NCBI GenBank assembly: GCA_964547995.1
Contig: CAZJRB010000003.1
Span: 62,001 to 126,000, forward strand
DNA length: 64,000 bases
Source: CAZJRB01 sp964547995
Lineage (GTDB): Bacteria; Planctomycetota; Planctomycetia; Pirellulales; Thermoguttaceae
Reading direction: 5' to 3'
The number at the start of each line of letters is the position of its first letter. The first letter of the stretch is position 1. The notes beneath the pieces are model-generated. The model saw only the letters and a program-made list of their open reading frames with translations, was not told where the DNA came from and searched no databases. Below are positions 43,737 through 52,920 of the stretch, one piece after another. A program made the translations under genes and the position numbers.

Positions 43737-45770
43737 CTACTTCTTCTTCTTCGGCTGGTGCTTCTCTAAGAAGACCTTGGCTGCCTTGTCGTTTCTGGCC
43801 AGCCATACATCCATCTCGCCCGTGCCGCGATGCGCCCAGGCATAATAGGGGATCAGCAACAGTTCGTGTTGGGCTATTTTCAGCGGCTTGTCTTCTTCGC
43901 CCAACTCCGCCGCCATGGCCTTTGCCTTGATCACTTCGATGCCGCCGAGCATGTTCTTTCGGAACTCCGCTGTCAGCTTAGCATCATCCGGCAAGATCAG
44001 ACCATGCGTCTTGCCACCGTTGTCGGGCCATTCCGCACAGAAGACCATTGGCCCGCGCTCGACGGCGACCCGGCCCCGATCCGCCTCGACCTTTTCATTG
44101 GCCGTTACTCTCCGGATGGGCATCGGTAGGTTCAGTTCGATCGTGTCGCCCTTTTCCCATGTGCGGTCGAGAGTCACATACCCCTTGTTGACATCCAGTG
44201 CAACCGGTTTGCCATTTAGTTTGAGCGTTGCCTTCTCGCCACTTTCATTCATGTATTTATAGAGGTCGGACGGCACGGGCGCATTTTGCGCCCAGCCCGG
44301 AATGCGAACCTTCAGCGCAAAACGGCACTCGCTCTTCGGGTCGACGGTCAACTTGACGTCGCCCGCCCACGGGTATCGCGTCTTCTGGATAATCGCGACC
44401 GTGTTGTCGCCGACCTTCAACTCGCCTTTGCCGCCCGCGTAGAGGTTGACATACACGTCGTTGCCTTTGACGGCGTAGACATAGCCGGGAACCGACGCGA
44501 TGAATCGGGCGATATTGCCCGGGCAGCAGGCACACCCGAACCACTCTGATCGTGCCGGCCTTCGACCGGTGCCGCTTGAGGAAAGCGTGTTGGGATAGAA
44601 AAACCGCTTGCCGTCAAGCGACACGCCGTCAATTACGTTGTTGTAGAGTGTACGCTCAAGCACATCGATATACTTGGCGTCGCCATGAAGCATGAACAGC
44701 CGATGGTTCCAGTAGACGTTTCCAATCCCCGCACACGTCTCGCAATAACAATGGTTGCCCAGCGCGTAGTCTTCCGTAAATCCTTCCGGCCCGCCCGGCT
44801 GGCCAAGACCGCCAGTGAGATACATCTTTGTGCCGACGATATTCTCCCAGATCCTGTCGATCGCGGTGATGTACCGCTTGTCTCCGGTCAGCGTGGCGAC
44901 GTCGGCCATTCCCGAATACATATACGTCGCCCGCACCGCGTGGCCGACGCCCTTCTCCTGGTCGACAACTCTCTTATGCGACTGGTCGTAGGTGCGGCCG
45001 TTGGGACCACGGGTGTCGAGCAGGAACTTCGCCAGGTCGAGATATTTCTTTTCTCCCGTCGTGCGATACAGTTTACACAGCCCCATCTCGATGATCTGAT
45101 GCCCCGCCCAACTCTCGTTCTTGCCGGGACCGAAAACCTCGCACAGTAGGTCGGCATTCTTGGTAGCGATATCCAACATGGATTTCTTACCGGTCGCCAG
45201 ATAGTGAGCCACGGCGGCCTCGTAGAAATGCCCCATATTGTAAAGCTCATGACTCAAGATACTGACCTTCTCCCATCGCTGTTTTCCTGCCCAGCCGTGA
45301 GGATGTTCGGGATTGATTGTGCGTGCGGTATACAGGTACCCATCGGGCTCCTGGGCCGCCGCGATCTTCTCGATAAGCTCATCGAGATATTCTTCCATCT
45401 TCGGATCCGCCTTGACGGACAGGCCGAAGGAGGCCCCTTCCAGAATCTTGTAGATGTCGGTGTCATCGAAGCTATATCCCCGCACCTTGTCGTCTTCGAG
45501 CCGCTCACCGCGAAGCTTTTGGGCGGCCCTGACGAAGTTCCCGACCCTGCCGGTTTCCTCGCATTTCCCGAAAGCGTAGGGAATGGTTGCCGAACGGTTC
45601 GTTTCAATGCGAGGGGCCCAGAATTCATCGTCCAGATGAACTGCCGTGAAAGGCACCGGCTTGATGGTTTCGAGCTTGTCTTTGGGATCTTGAGCTTCAG
45701 ATGTCGCAGAACCTAGCAACAACGCTGCCAGAATCATCAATGCGGTCGCTTCAGTCAATTGAGTTTTCAT
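43737..45770 (-). CDS. GH127 beta-L-arabinofuranosidase, HypBA1-like
   Basis: The protein has 677 residues with a signal peptide (MKTQLTEATALMILAALLLG). It is the most canonical GH127 in the window: HLDDEFWAPRIETNR, AAQEPDGYLYTA, E344-T-C346 in CYCETCAGIGN, and C413-A-C415-C416 in CACCPGN, nearly identical in spacing to HypBA1. Such enzymes cleave beta-L-arabinofuranose from hydroxyproline-linked arabino-oligosaccharides with a cysteine nucleophile on zinc. The tail is lysine-rich. It is 15 bp downstream of araA, so the released L-arabinose and its isomerase are encoded together. AGGACGACAAA precedes the ATG. Confidence 0.93.
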   Translation of the reverse strand: MKTQLTEATALMILAALLLGSATSEAQDPKDKLETIKPVPFTAVHLDDEFWAPRIETNRSATIPYAFGKCEETGRVGNFVRAAQKLRGERLEDDKVRGYSFDDTDIYKILEGASFGLSVKADPKMEEYLDELIEKIAAAQEPDGYLYTARTINPEHPHGWAGKQRWEKVSILSHELYNMGHFYEAAVAHYLATGKKSMLDIATKNADLLCEVFGPGKNESWAGHQIIEMGLCKLYRTTGEKKYLDLAKFLLDTRGPNGRTYDQSHKRVVDQEKGVGHAVRATYMYSGMADVATLTGDKRYITAIDRIWENIVGTKMYLTGGLGQPGGPEGFTEDYALGNHCYCETCAGIGNVYWNHRLFMLHGDAKYIDVLERTLYNNVIDGVSLDGKRFFYPNTLSSSGTGRRPARSEWFGCACCPGNIARFIASVPGYVYAVKGNDVYVNLYAGGKGELKVGDNTVAIIQKTRYPWAGDVKLTVDPKSECRFALKVRIPGWAQNAPVPSDLYKYMNESGEKATLKLNGKPVALDVNKGYVTLDRTWEKGDTIELNLPMPIRRVTANEKVEADRGRVAVERGPMVFCAEWPDNGGKTHGLILPDDAKLTAEFRKNMLGGIEVIKAKAMAAELGEEDKPLKIAQHELLLIPYYAWAHRGTGEMDVWLARNDKAAKVFLEKHQPKKKK

Positions 45771-45785
45771 TTTGTCGTCCTGTTT

Positions 45786-47297
45786 TCATTTGCGGTTCAT
45801 CGGAGTTTGGCGCGAGTAAGACCGTGAACGGAGTTGTTGCTTGATGTCCCTTAATCGCGTCTGCCGGTCGATGAACAGACACTCGACCCCGGCCATCTCA
45901 GCAAGATCTTCGATCTGTTCGCTGGTCGCCGCTTGGCTGAAGGCCGTGTGGTGCGGACCGCCGGCATAGATCCATGCGGCGGCGGCCGTCTTCAAATCGG
46001 GACGCGGCGACCAGAGAGCATGGGCCACCGGCAACTTCGGTAAAGGCTGCGGCGGGGCAACCGCGTCGACCTCGTTGACCAGCATCCGGAATCGGTCGCC
46101 CAGATCGATCATCGCGACGTTTATCGCAGGACCGGGCGGCGCCGTGAAGACCAGGCGTACCGGGTCCCTCTTGCCACCGATCCCCAGCGGATGAATTTCG
46201 CACGAGGGGGCGTCGGCAGCCAACGTCGGACAGACTTCCAGCATGTGTGCGCCAAGCACTTGAGGACCGTCCGGATGGAGATGGTACGTGTAATCCTCCA
46301 TGAAGGATGTTCCGCCCGGCAACCCCGTGGTCATCGTTTTCGTGACGCGTACCAGGGCGGCCGTCTTCCAGTCCCCCTCCGCCCCAAAACCGTATCCGTC
46401 GGCCATCAGCCGCTGAACGGCGATGCCCGGCAGTTGTACCAGGCCGTGCAGGTCCTCGAACGTATCGGTAAATGCGCCGGCCCCGACGCTTTCGAGAAAG
46501 GCCCGCAGCCCCAGCTCCCCGCGCGCCGCATACCGCAACGACTCGCGACGTTCGCCGCCGGGTTTGAGCGAGTCGACCATCGTGTACGCTTCGTCGTACT
46601 CCGCCACCAGCCGGTCGACGTCGGCGTCGCTGACGTCCTGGATCCGTTTCACCAGATCGCCGACACCGTACCCGTTGACTTCTAATCCCAACTGCATCTG
46701 GGCTTCGACCTTGTCGCCTTCAGTCACGGCCACCTGACGCATGTTATCGCCCAAGCGGGCAATCTTCAGATTCCGCATATCGTGGAAGGCGACCGCGGCG
46801 CGCATCCAGGCCGCCAAACGGTCCTGGACCTCCGCTTCCTGCCAATGCCCGACGACGACCTTCCGCGGCTTGCCGATTCTCGTGCAGATATAGCCGAACT
46901 CGCGGCCCCCGTGCGCCGACTGATTCAAGTTCATGAAGTCCATGTCGATCGTTGCCCAGGAGAGGTCGCGGTTGAACTGCGTGTGCAAGTGAACCAGCGG
47001 CTTCGTCAAGACGAGCAATCCGGCAATCCACATCTTGGCGGGCGAAAACGTGTGCATCCAACAAACCAGTCCGACGCAGTTGGCCGAAGCGTTGGCCTCG
47101 AGACACAATTGGGTAATCGAATCGGGCGTCGTCACCACGGGCTTGAAGACCAGCCGGACAGGCAGGTTGTCCGACGCATTCAGTCCTTCGACGACCTGCT
47201 GACTGTTCGCAGCTACCTGTGCCAGTGCCTTATCACCATAGAGGTGCTGGCTGCCGGTGACGAACCACACTTCCAGGGGGACCAATCTCGCGTGCAT
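45786..47297 (-). CDS. araA: L-arabinose isomerase
   Basis: The protein has 503 residues and matches E. coli AraA (500) throughout: EVWFVTGSQHLYG, CWMHTFSPAKMWIAGL, MDFMNLNQSAHGGREFG, GEGDWKTAALVR, GGTSFMEDYTYH and AGGPHHTAFS, which include the metal-binding glutamates and histidines. It converts L-arabinose to L-ribulose in the cytoplasm. I chose ATG 47297, eight residues before EVWF as in E. coli; an in-frame ATG at 47333 is possible. The frame is open further up but runs through the operator, so those starts are rejected. No ribulokinase or epimerase is in the window. Confidence 0.95.
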   Translation of the reverse strand: MHARLVPLEVWFVTGSQHLYGDKALAQVAANSQQVVEGLNASDNLPVRLVFKPVVTTPDSITQLCLEANASANCVGLVCWMHTFSPAKMWIAGLLVLTKPLVHLHTQFNRDLSWATIDMDFMNLNQSAHGGREFGYICTRIGKPRKVVVGHWQEAEVQDRLAAWMRAAVAFHDMRNLKIARLGDNMRQVAVTEGDKVEAQMQLGLEVNGYGVGDLVKRIQDVSDADVDRLVAEYDEAYTMVDSLKPGGERRESLRYAARGELGLRAFLESVGAGAFTDTFEDLHGLVQLPGIAVQRLMADGYGFGAEGDWKTAALVRVTKTMTTGLPGGTSFMEDYTYHLHPDGPQVLGAHMLEVCPTLAADAPSCEIHPLGIGGKRDPVRLVFTAPPGPAINVAMIDLGDRFRMLVNEVDAVAPPQPLPKLPVAHALWSPRPDLKTAAAAWIYAGGPHHTAFSQAATSEQIEDLAEMAGVECLFIDRQTRLRDIKQQLRSRSYSRQTPMNRK

Positions 47298-47382
47298 GAC
47301 TGGGGACTCGAATTCAAGGGGGGCTAACACCATGTGTGTATGGAATCCAACCATACCACGGTCGACTTGCGTTGCCGAGCCA

Positions 47383-47417
47383 AACTTGCGAAAAAAAATG
47401 TCAATTTTGCGCACACG
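47383..47417. promoter_or_regulatory. Operator C in the araA-regulator divergent promoter
   Basis: TTGCGA starts at 47386 and TTGCGC at 47407, exactly 21 bp apart. It lies 86 bp from the araA start and 162 bp from the regulator start. Toward araA a TATGGT (47355-47350) lies 30 bp away. Toward the regulator a TATACT (47435-47440) lies so that its -35 position overlaps the second half-site. The regulator probably controls both directions. Confidence 0.78.
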
Positions 47418-47578
47418 CCGCTAGACGGATCGTCTATACTTGATAGCAGGCCGCTCGGGCGCGGCAATATCCCAGCGTCCGCAGCACGTGGCCGCCAGAG
47501 AACTACGCCGAGAACCGCGAGCTTCTGACGATCTCGATCTCAAAATATCATGATTTCCAGCCGAAGGATCCTTGTTCT

Positions 47579-48751
47579 ATGAGAACGTCGCCACGAGTTG
47601 CCCTGCTGATCGAAACGGCCCGCGGATACGGGCGCGGCGTGCTGCGCGGTGTTGTGCGTTACGCCCGCATGCACGGACCCTGGGCGTTCTACGTCACGCC
47701 CGGTGATTTCAAGCAGGTCGTGCCGAAAATCAAACAGTGGGGGGGCACGGGTATCATCGCGCGGATCGAGACGCCGGAAATCGGCAGGGCGCTGCTGGCC
47801 ACCAGACTACCTATCGTCGCCCTGGATCTAAGCAACGCACAGTTGACACCGGACAGTCCCTTCAGCCGATGCAGCGAATTGTCGTCGGACTCCCGTCACG
47901 CGGCAGAGTTGGCCGCCGAACATCTTCTGGATCGCGGATTCCGGCACTACGCTTTTGTGGGCATCGCTGGCCGCATCTGGTCGCAGCGGCGCGAGCAGTC
48001 CTTCTGTGAGCGAATCCGCCGGGCAGCGTTCGAAGTCCACGTCTACCCGGCGCCGCGACGAAAAACGGATCGGCAATGGGCCCGGGAACAGACCATTCTG
48101 GAAGATTGGCTGCGCGGACTGCCCAAGCCGGTTGGCCTGATGGCCTGCAACGACGATCGGGGACGCGAGGTTTTGGAGGCATGCCGCGGCGCGGGCCTGC
48201 GGGTTCCCGAGGAAGCGGCCGTAGTGGGGGTGGACAATGATGAATTGCTGTGCGAACTAGCCGACCCTCCCCTTTCCAGCGTGGCGCTGAATGCCGAGCG
48301 AGGCGGCTTCGACGCAGCGGCTCTCCTGGCCGGTTTGATGTCCCACCGGATCAGAAAGCCGCGGCGCATCATGACTGCGGCCCTGGATGTCGTTGCCCGC
48401 CGTTCGACCGACGTTACCGCCATCGAAGATTCCGAAGTCGCCAACGCCGTGCGATTCATCTACGAGAACGCGGGCGGGCCGTTGCGAATCGATGATATCG
48501 CCGACGAAATGGCCATCTCTCGACGCTCCTTGGAGATCCGTTTCGAGCGAGCCTTAGGCCGGACGCTCCATGAGGACATCCGGCGCGTGCGGCTTGAGCG
48601 CGCAATACGGTTGCTGCTGGAAACCGACCTTTCCATGACAACGGTTGCCGAAACCTCGGGTTTCAACACGCCCAGCTATCTGGCTCAAGTTTTCAAGCGG
48701 CACACCGGCATGACCCCGGCCCAGTACCGCCGGCAGTCGCGCGGGGAGTAG
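47579..48751 (+). CDS. XylR-type transcription regulator (LacI-like sensor plus AraC domain)
   Basis: The protein has 390 residues and is the only plus-strand gene. Residues 5-270 form a periplasmic-binding-protein/LacI-like sensor (VALLIETARGYGRGVLRGVV, GLMACNDDRGREVLEACRGA, EEAAVVGVDNDELLCELADP), the typical sugar-binding core of XylR. Residues about 283-386 are an AraC-type double helix-turn-helix: IADEMAISRRSLEIRFERAL and VAETSGFNTPSYLAQVFKRH. No N-terminal DNA-binding helix is present, so DNA contact is by the AraC domain, which binds direct repeats. The ligand is likely a pentose, given araA next door. AAGGA lies upstream of ATG 47579. Confidence 0.93.
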   Translation: MRTSPRVALLIETARGYGRGVLRGVVRYARMHGPWAFYVTPGDFKQVVPKIKQWGGTGIIARIETPEIGRALLATRLPIVALDLSNAQLTPDSPFSRCSELSSDSRHAAELAAEHLLDRGFRHYAFVGIAGRIWSQRREQSFCERIRRAAFEVHVYPAPRRKTDRQWAREQTILEDWLRGLPKPVGLMACNDDRGREVLEACRGAGLRVPEEAAVVGVDNDELLCELADPPLSSVALNAERGGFDAAALLAGLMSHRIRKPRRIMTAALDVVARRSTDVTAIEDSEVANAVRFIYENAGGPLRIDDIADEMAISRRSLEIRFERALGRTLHEDIRRVRLERAIRLLLETDLSMTTVAETSGFNTPSYLAQVFKRHTGMTPAQYRRQSRGE

Positions 48752-48864
48752 GCGGCAGGGCTTCCCGAGTACGCCGATCCATATATCCCCGGGCGCCGGC
48801 CGTGGCGATCTCAGTCGGTTGCCGCATTGCGGGCAGACGGGGTATGCCGTCTTTCCGATTGTCC

Positions 48865-49317
48865 TTACCAAAAAAACCTATCCGAGGGGAACGAAACGAG
48901 CCAAAGGGCGGGTAGGAAGTGAATTTGAGATGGCACGAACGAACACGAAAACCGGTTGGCCAGCATGAAGAAACGCGGTTCTTGCACGTCGGCGCATACG
49001 GCTATGCCCCGGACGTTGGCCAGATGGTTCTTTCGAGCTTCAATGACCCAAGGGACTCCGCCGCCGCATTCCAGAACCGGTTGCCAGCCGTAGACGTTCT
49101 CATTTGGGCGCCTGACGATACACCGATCGACCAGCTCGACCATCCTCTTGAACTTCGGATCTTGCTTGCTCGAGAAACCTTCAATCTGCCCCCAGACGCC
49201 GGCTTCTGCGGCCAGCGGAGCCATCAGGATTCGGCTCTCCTCCGGTTGCGCGGGATTGACGAGCGCTCGCTCGGGTTGCCGGGCCAGTTCTTCGCCAAAG
49301 AGTTCCTTTTCTTTCAT
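48865..49317 (-). pseudogene. C-terminal fragment of a planctomycete-type secreted protein
   Basis: The 150-residue frame begins two bases after the stop of 49320-51014. Its first part (ALVNPAQPEESRILMAPLAA, GVWGQIEG, DPKFKRMVELVDRCI) resembles the last segment of large planctomycete proteins with a hydrazine-synthase-alpha-like domain, where NP..PE.S.LLMAPL is followed by DP.Y..L. The body and start of such a protein are absent and no ribosome binding site is seen. It is best read as a leftover 3' end. Confidence 0.45.
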
Positions 49318-49319
49318 GT

Positions 49320-51014
49320 CTATTTCCAGTCGATCAGCCCCGCGCTGACATTGGGGGCCAAATCAGTCTTGCCGACCGTGCGGACCACCAGGGTGTTCTT
49401 GCCGGCCTTCAACGTCTTGCGGGCTTCTTCCGGGATGTGGACCGCTCCAAAGTCGGCCAGACCAACGAGCTTCTTCTTGACGAAAACACCATTCATAAGA
49501 ATTTCGATATCGCCACCACTCCACTTGATCTTCAGATAGGGATTTTCCAGTCCGACCTTCTCAAGAGAAAGGGTACGCGTCAGTATGATCCGCCCCGCTT
49601 TGTCCACGCTCTTTGTCCAGTCTTCGGCCGAGGCTGGCACTACATCGATCACCTTGCGATTCTCATGGGCCGTGTTGCGGGCGCGCAGACCGTATTTGGC
49701 GTAGCTCCAGTTCTTATCCCAAAGCAGTTCTTCAGGGCGCTTCTTGATTACATTGACGCAGCGTCCAAAGGGGCCGGCCTCCACACGGTAGTCGTATGCG
49801 GCACCCGTCGTGAAGGGTAGCCGTGGGACTATGTCCTCATAGCCTTCCCAGTTCAGGTAGGACCCGTACATCGCCAGCATATATCCTGCATAGTCGCCGG
49901 TTATGAGGCTCTTCCAGGGCTCGCCCTCGATGATCAGCTTCGAATGACCATCCAATGCCTCGAGCAGCTCCTTGCGGCGATGAGGCGATTCCAGCAGGCA
50001 CTGCACCATCATCTCGGAGGTGTTGCGATTGACGCTTACCGCCCCCTTTCTAGTCTGCTCCTGGGTCTCGATCAGCTTGTCGGCCCGTACATGTCTGTAG
50101 GGGAGATTTTCCACCCCCATGTAGCCAACCAGGCGGGACATCCCCTTCATAGTATCGGCTGTGGTGCCGTAGCCGCGCCAAGCCCCGCCCGTAGGATTGC
50201 CTTTTGGCCCGTGAAACATGCCCGTATGCGGGCTTAGTCGCGATAGGGCCAGCTCAACGGCGCGTTCCAAAACCGGGATGTAATCGGTCTGTCCCTCGTG
50301 AATCAGTTTCAGCATGGTTGAAACGGTGGCTAATCCATGGTTCATATTGCCACCGGCAACCTGCTTCAAAGTTGCGTCCACGTCCGGTTCCGCGGCTCGG
50401 AAGGCACCGATTTCATACAGAGGCTCACTTCCAAGCAGGGTCAAGATGCCGGGGATATATTGACCATTGCATTGTTTAGGGTCGCCCCTCCCGGTGATGG
50501 GGTTGCGGAATGAACCATCCTTCAGCTGCCAGCTCTGCCAGAACTTGATGGCCTTTTCATGATTCGCTTTTGAATAGTCGGGGATCTTCCCCAGAGAGCC
50601 GTATTGGGTGAAGAGTTGCACGTAGATACGAAGGGTCAACACTTCATCCCAGCGGATGTCACCGCTGAACTCCTTGTTGTCCTCGCAGTAGAACCAACGA
50701 CCGTGTTTTTTGTACTCCTTCCTGTGGCGCTGAACGCACAGCTCGGTAAACTTCTGGTTGAACTCCACTGCCATTGGCGGTTGCGGCTGCGTCTCGCTAA
50801 CGCGCAGCACCTTGATATAGTCGGGAACGTACTGCTTCAGTTTCCGCTGTTGTTCCACGGTCAGATTCCCCGGCAGTGGCGGATGAAGCCAAAACGAAAA
50901 CGGCTCCTGGCCCTGGGCTGAACCAGGAGTGATCAAGGTTGACAGCAGCATGACTGCCGGAAGAATTGCTCTTGTTATATTGTTCTGCATGTTAGTTCTT
51001 TGAAAACCTCGCAT
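49320..51014 (-). CDS. Secreted alpha/alpha-barrel-like protein of unknown function
   Basis: The protein has 564 residues. ATG 51014 is chosen because AAAGGAG lies 6-7 bases upstream; the next ATG (50990) has only weak complementarity. The N-terminus has a signal peptide after eight residues (ITRAILPAVMLLSTLITPGS). The middle is helical-repeat-like (AIKFWQSWQLKDGSFRNP, MNHGLATVSTMLKLIHEGQT), which recalls (alpha/alpha)6 barrels of lyases or glycosidases. The C-terminal ~110 residues look like a beta-sandwich (NPYLKIKWSGGDIEILMNGV). I do not recognise a family. The gene stands alone between a fragment and a repeat scar. Confidence 0.75.
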   Translation of the reverse strand: MRGFQRTNMQNNITRAILPAVMLLSTLITPGSAQGQEPFSFWLHPPLPGNLTVEQQRKLKQYVPDYIKVLRVSETQPQPPMAVEFNQKFTELCVQRHRKEYKKHGRWFYCEDNKEFSGDIRWDEVLTLRIYVQLFTQYGSLGKIPDYSKANHEKAIKFWQSWQLKDGSFRNPITGRGDPKQCNGQYIPGILTLLGSEPLYEIGAFRAAEPDVDATLKQVAGGNMNHGLATVSTMLKLIHEGQTDYIPVLERAVELALSRLSPHTGMFHGPKGNPTGGAWRGYGTTADTMKGMSRLVGYMGVENLPYRHVRADKLIETQEQTRKGAVSVNRNTSEMMVQCLLESPHRRKELLEALDGHSKLIIEGEPWKSLITGDYAGYMLAMYGSYLNWEGYEDIVPRLPFTTGAAYDYRVEAGPFGRCVNVIKKRPEELLWDKNWSYAKYGLRARNTAHENRKVIDVVPASAEDWTKSVDKAGRIILTRTLSLEKVGLENPYLKIKWSGGDIEILMNGVFVKKKLVGLADFGAVHIPEEARKTLKAGKNTLVVRTVGKTDLAPNVSAGLIDWK

Positions 51015-51078
51015 TGGAAACTCCTTTGAAAATTAGGCTAGTGGGGATAGATCTCGGCGATGTCGTCCCACGTGCGAA

Positions 51079-51133
51079 GCTGATAGGAAATTTGATTGGG
51101 CTCCACTGAGCGGCAGGACCCGGGGGGGTGGGG
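51079..51133. repeat. 55-bp repeat, left copy
   Basis: GCTGATAGGAAATTTGATTG is followed by GGCTCC(A)CTGAGCGGCAGG and ACCCGGGGGGGTGGGG. The copy at 53242-53296 differs at one base. The pair brackets the TIM-barrel-like gene and the GH2 fragment. The long G run makes a misassembly possible. Confidence 0.85.
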
Positions 51134-51197
51134 GGGTCAGGGGTTCAGCCGGTGCTTCAGTATCTTCAGGCACGCCCGTATCACCCTGACCGATCGC

Positions 51198-52862
51198 TCA
51201 TGGCTTGCCGACCCCGGCGTACTTGCAGAACCGGCTCACCCATCCCATCCAGTCGTGGTAGGACCCGCGCCGCAACTTCCAGCTTTGCCCGCGCCACGAC
51301 AGCTCAACCGTCTTGGGCGTCTGGGCTTTGTAGAGATTGACGACCTCGGCCAGGTGGGTCTCGATCTGCCTGGCCAGCTCGGCCTTTTCCGCCTCGCCCT
51401 CCACGCGCCGCCGGCGGGCGTCTGTCAGCCACGCGAGCTGCATGTGGCAGAACATCTCCAGCAGGAAGCGGTTCTCCTGGAGCTTCCAGCGAAAGAACTC
51501 ATGCGCCCCAGCGGGCAGGTCGGGTTTGGCCTTGTCCAGGAGTTCCAGGCTCCGGTCGGCCGAGGCGAGCTGCGCGGCGAAGGCCGCTTGCTTGCGGCGG
51601 ATGATCTCCACGTCGCCGACGAGGATCCGGTCGTACGTGGGCTGGAGGGACCTGTCCCACTTGGCCGGGGAATGAAGCACGTCAAAGGGATCGCCGATCT
51701 TGCGGATGGCGGGGGTGATGTCGCGAGAGTAGCCGAAGGATTCGCGTTCGACGCAGATGGCCTCGGCCACCACCTCGCCGGTCGGATACAGGGCCTCGAC
51801 CATCGTCGGCGCCGCCTTGGGGCCGAACAGCTCGGTGGCGAACTTCAGCCAGATCTTCTTCTCGTCCGCGCACCGTCCGGAGGCGTAAAGCCCGATGAAC
51901 CACAGGTCGGCCTCCTGGGCCTGCCCATAGCACGTGGCCCCGTAGCGGTCCACCCGGACGCTGATGCCGTCGCAGCGGTGCGTGCGGGCGTATTCGAGTT
52001 GCCGCTTGAGAACGTCGGTGGTGCAGCGGGCGACGTGGGTGAGCTTGTCATATTCGCCGGCAATGTCGAATTCCACGTACTGGTCGCGATCGCCCGCCTT
52101 GCCGATGAACGGGTTGTCCACTCCCCGCATGTGCCAGTCCTGGGGCACGCACTTGCTCATCACGATCACGTCGCCGGGCATCCGCTTCAGCGACTCCATG
52201 ACGACGTCCGCCTCCTTCACGTACCACAGGAAGGTGCGGAAGATCAGCTTCTTGCCGGCCTGGCGAAGCTCGTCGTTGACCACGGTGACCAGCTTGGTCA
52301 GCACGTCGGCGTTCTGAGTCACCCACAGCTCGCTCTCGACCACCGTGAGGACGAAGTAGTCCACCTCGGGCAGGAGCTTGCAGAAACCGCGGTAGCGCTC
52401 GCGCAGCAGCGTCCAGAGCTTCTCGTTGTCCAGCGTGGGCTTTCCGATTCCTTCGGGCAGATCGCACAACTCGTGGACCCAGACCGACAGCGTCATGCCC
52501 TGGTCCTTGATGAATTTGAAGTGGCCCGTCTGGTCCGCCCATTGGCGCAGCGCCTGGAGCTTGGGCACCGTGCGCTCCTCGGTCTGGATCGTGACGTCGT
52601 TGAAGCCCAGATCGGCCGCCAGCTTCACCAGGTCGCGGTTCAGATTCAGTTTGATCCCGTCGAATCGCGGCCCGGTGACCTTGGTGCCCATCGCGTCGGG
52701 CGGCCCGCTTCGCGAAGGCGTGCCAAACGAGATGGAGCGGTACTGGAAGGGCGAATCCCACGACTTGCAGCCCTCGACGCGGATCTCGGCGGCGGCCACG
52801 GGGACGACCAGCAGCCCCGTCACGACCAGGGACGATACGATTCCACACATGACTCTCGACAT
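51198..52862 (-). CDS. Secreted TIM-barrel-like putative glycosidase
   Basis: The protein has 554 residues from ATG 52862 (MSRVMCGIVSSLVVTGLLVV), with AAGGAG 7 bases upstream; an earlier in-frame ATG at 52886 lacks one. Barrel-like strands are VKLAADLGFNDVTIQTEE, GMTLSVWVHELCDL, VDYFVLTVVESELW, LIFRTFLWYVKEADVV, GDVIVMSKCVPQDWH and CDGISVRVDRYGATCYG. The arrangement recalls alpha-glucuronidase or related clans, with E in VESELW a catalytic candidate. The C-terminal 180 residues are helical. I cannot assign a family. It lies inside the interval bounded by the two 55-bp repeats. Confidence 0.7.
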   Translation of the reverse strand: MSRVMCGIVSSLVVTGLLVVPVAAAEIRVEGCKSWDSPFQYRSISFGTPSRSGPPDAMGTKVTGPRFDGIKLNLNRDLVKLAADLGFNDVTIQTEERTVPKLQALRQWADQTGHFKFIKDQGMTLSVWVHELCDLPEGIGKPTLDNEKLWTLLRERYRGFCKLLPEVDYFVLTVVESELWVTQNADVLTKLVTVVNDELRQAGKKLIFRTFLWYVKEADVVMESLKRMPGDVIVMSKCVPQDWHMRGVDNPFIGKAGDRDQYVEFDIAGEYDKLTHVARCTTDVLKRQLEYARTHRCDGISVRVDRYGATCYGQAQEADLWFIGLYASGRCADEKKIWLKFATELFGPKAAPTMVEALYPTGEVVAEAICVERESFGYSRDITPAIRKIGDPFDVLHSPAKWDRSLQPTYDRILVGDVEIIRRKQAAFAAQLASADRSLELLDKAKPDLPAGAHEFFRWKLQENRFLLEMFCHMQLAWLTDARRRRVEGEAEKAELARQIETHLAEVVNLYKAQTPKTVELSWRGQSWKLRRGSYHDWMGWVSRFCKYAGVGKP

Positions 52863-52920
52863 CGGTTTCTCCTTGCGTTTTCCCAACGGATTTCAGACCC
52901 CGGAATCTCATCTGGCCGGA

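Noticed and set aside
42257..43930. Plus-strand open frame of 557 codons across a GH127 gene and the gap
   Set aside because: It crosses the start of one GH127 gene and the end of another, and shows no family signature.
47399..47404. TTGACA on the minus strand inside operator C as a -35 box for araA
   Set aside because: The position 17 bp further reads GGCTCG, not a -10 box. The TATGGT at 47355-47350 fits the spacing of the other operators better.
47334..47414. Longer araA start at 47414
   Set aside because: The added residues have no match in AraA and would make the operator part of the coding sequence.
48554..48871. Minus-strand frame with CPQCGN, a possible zinc ribbon
   Set aside because: Most of it is antisense to the regulator's AraC domain. 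A single CxxC is not enough support.
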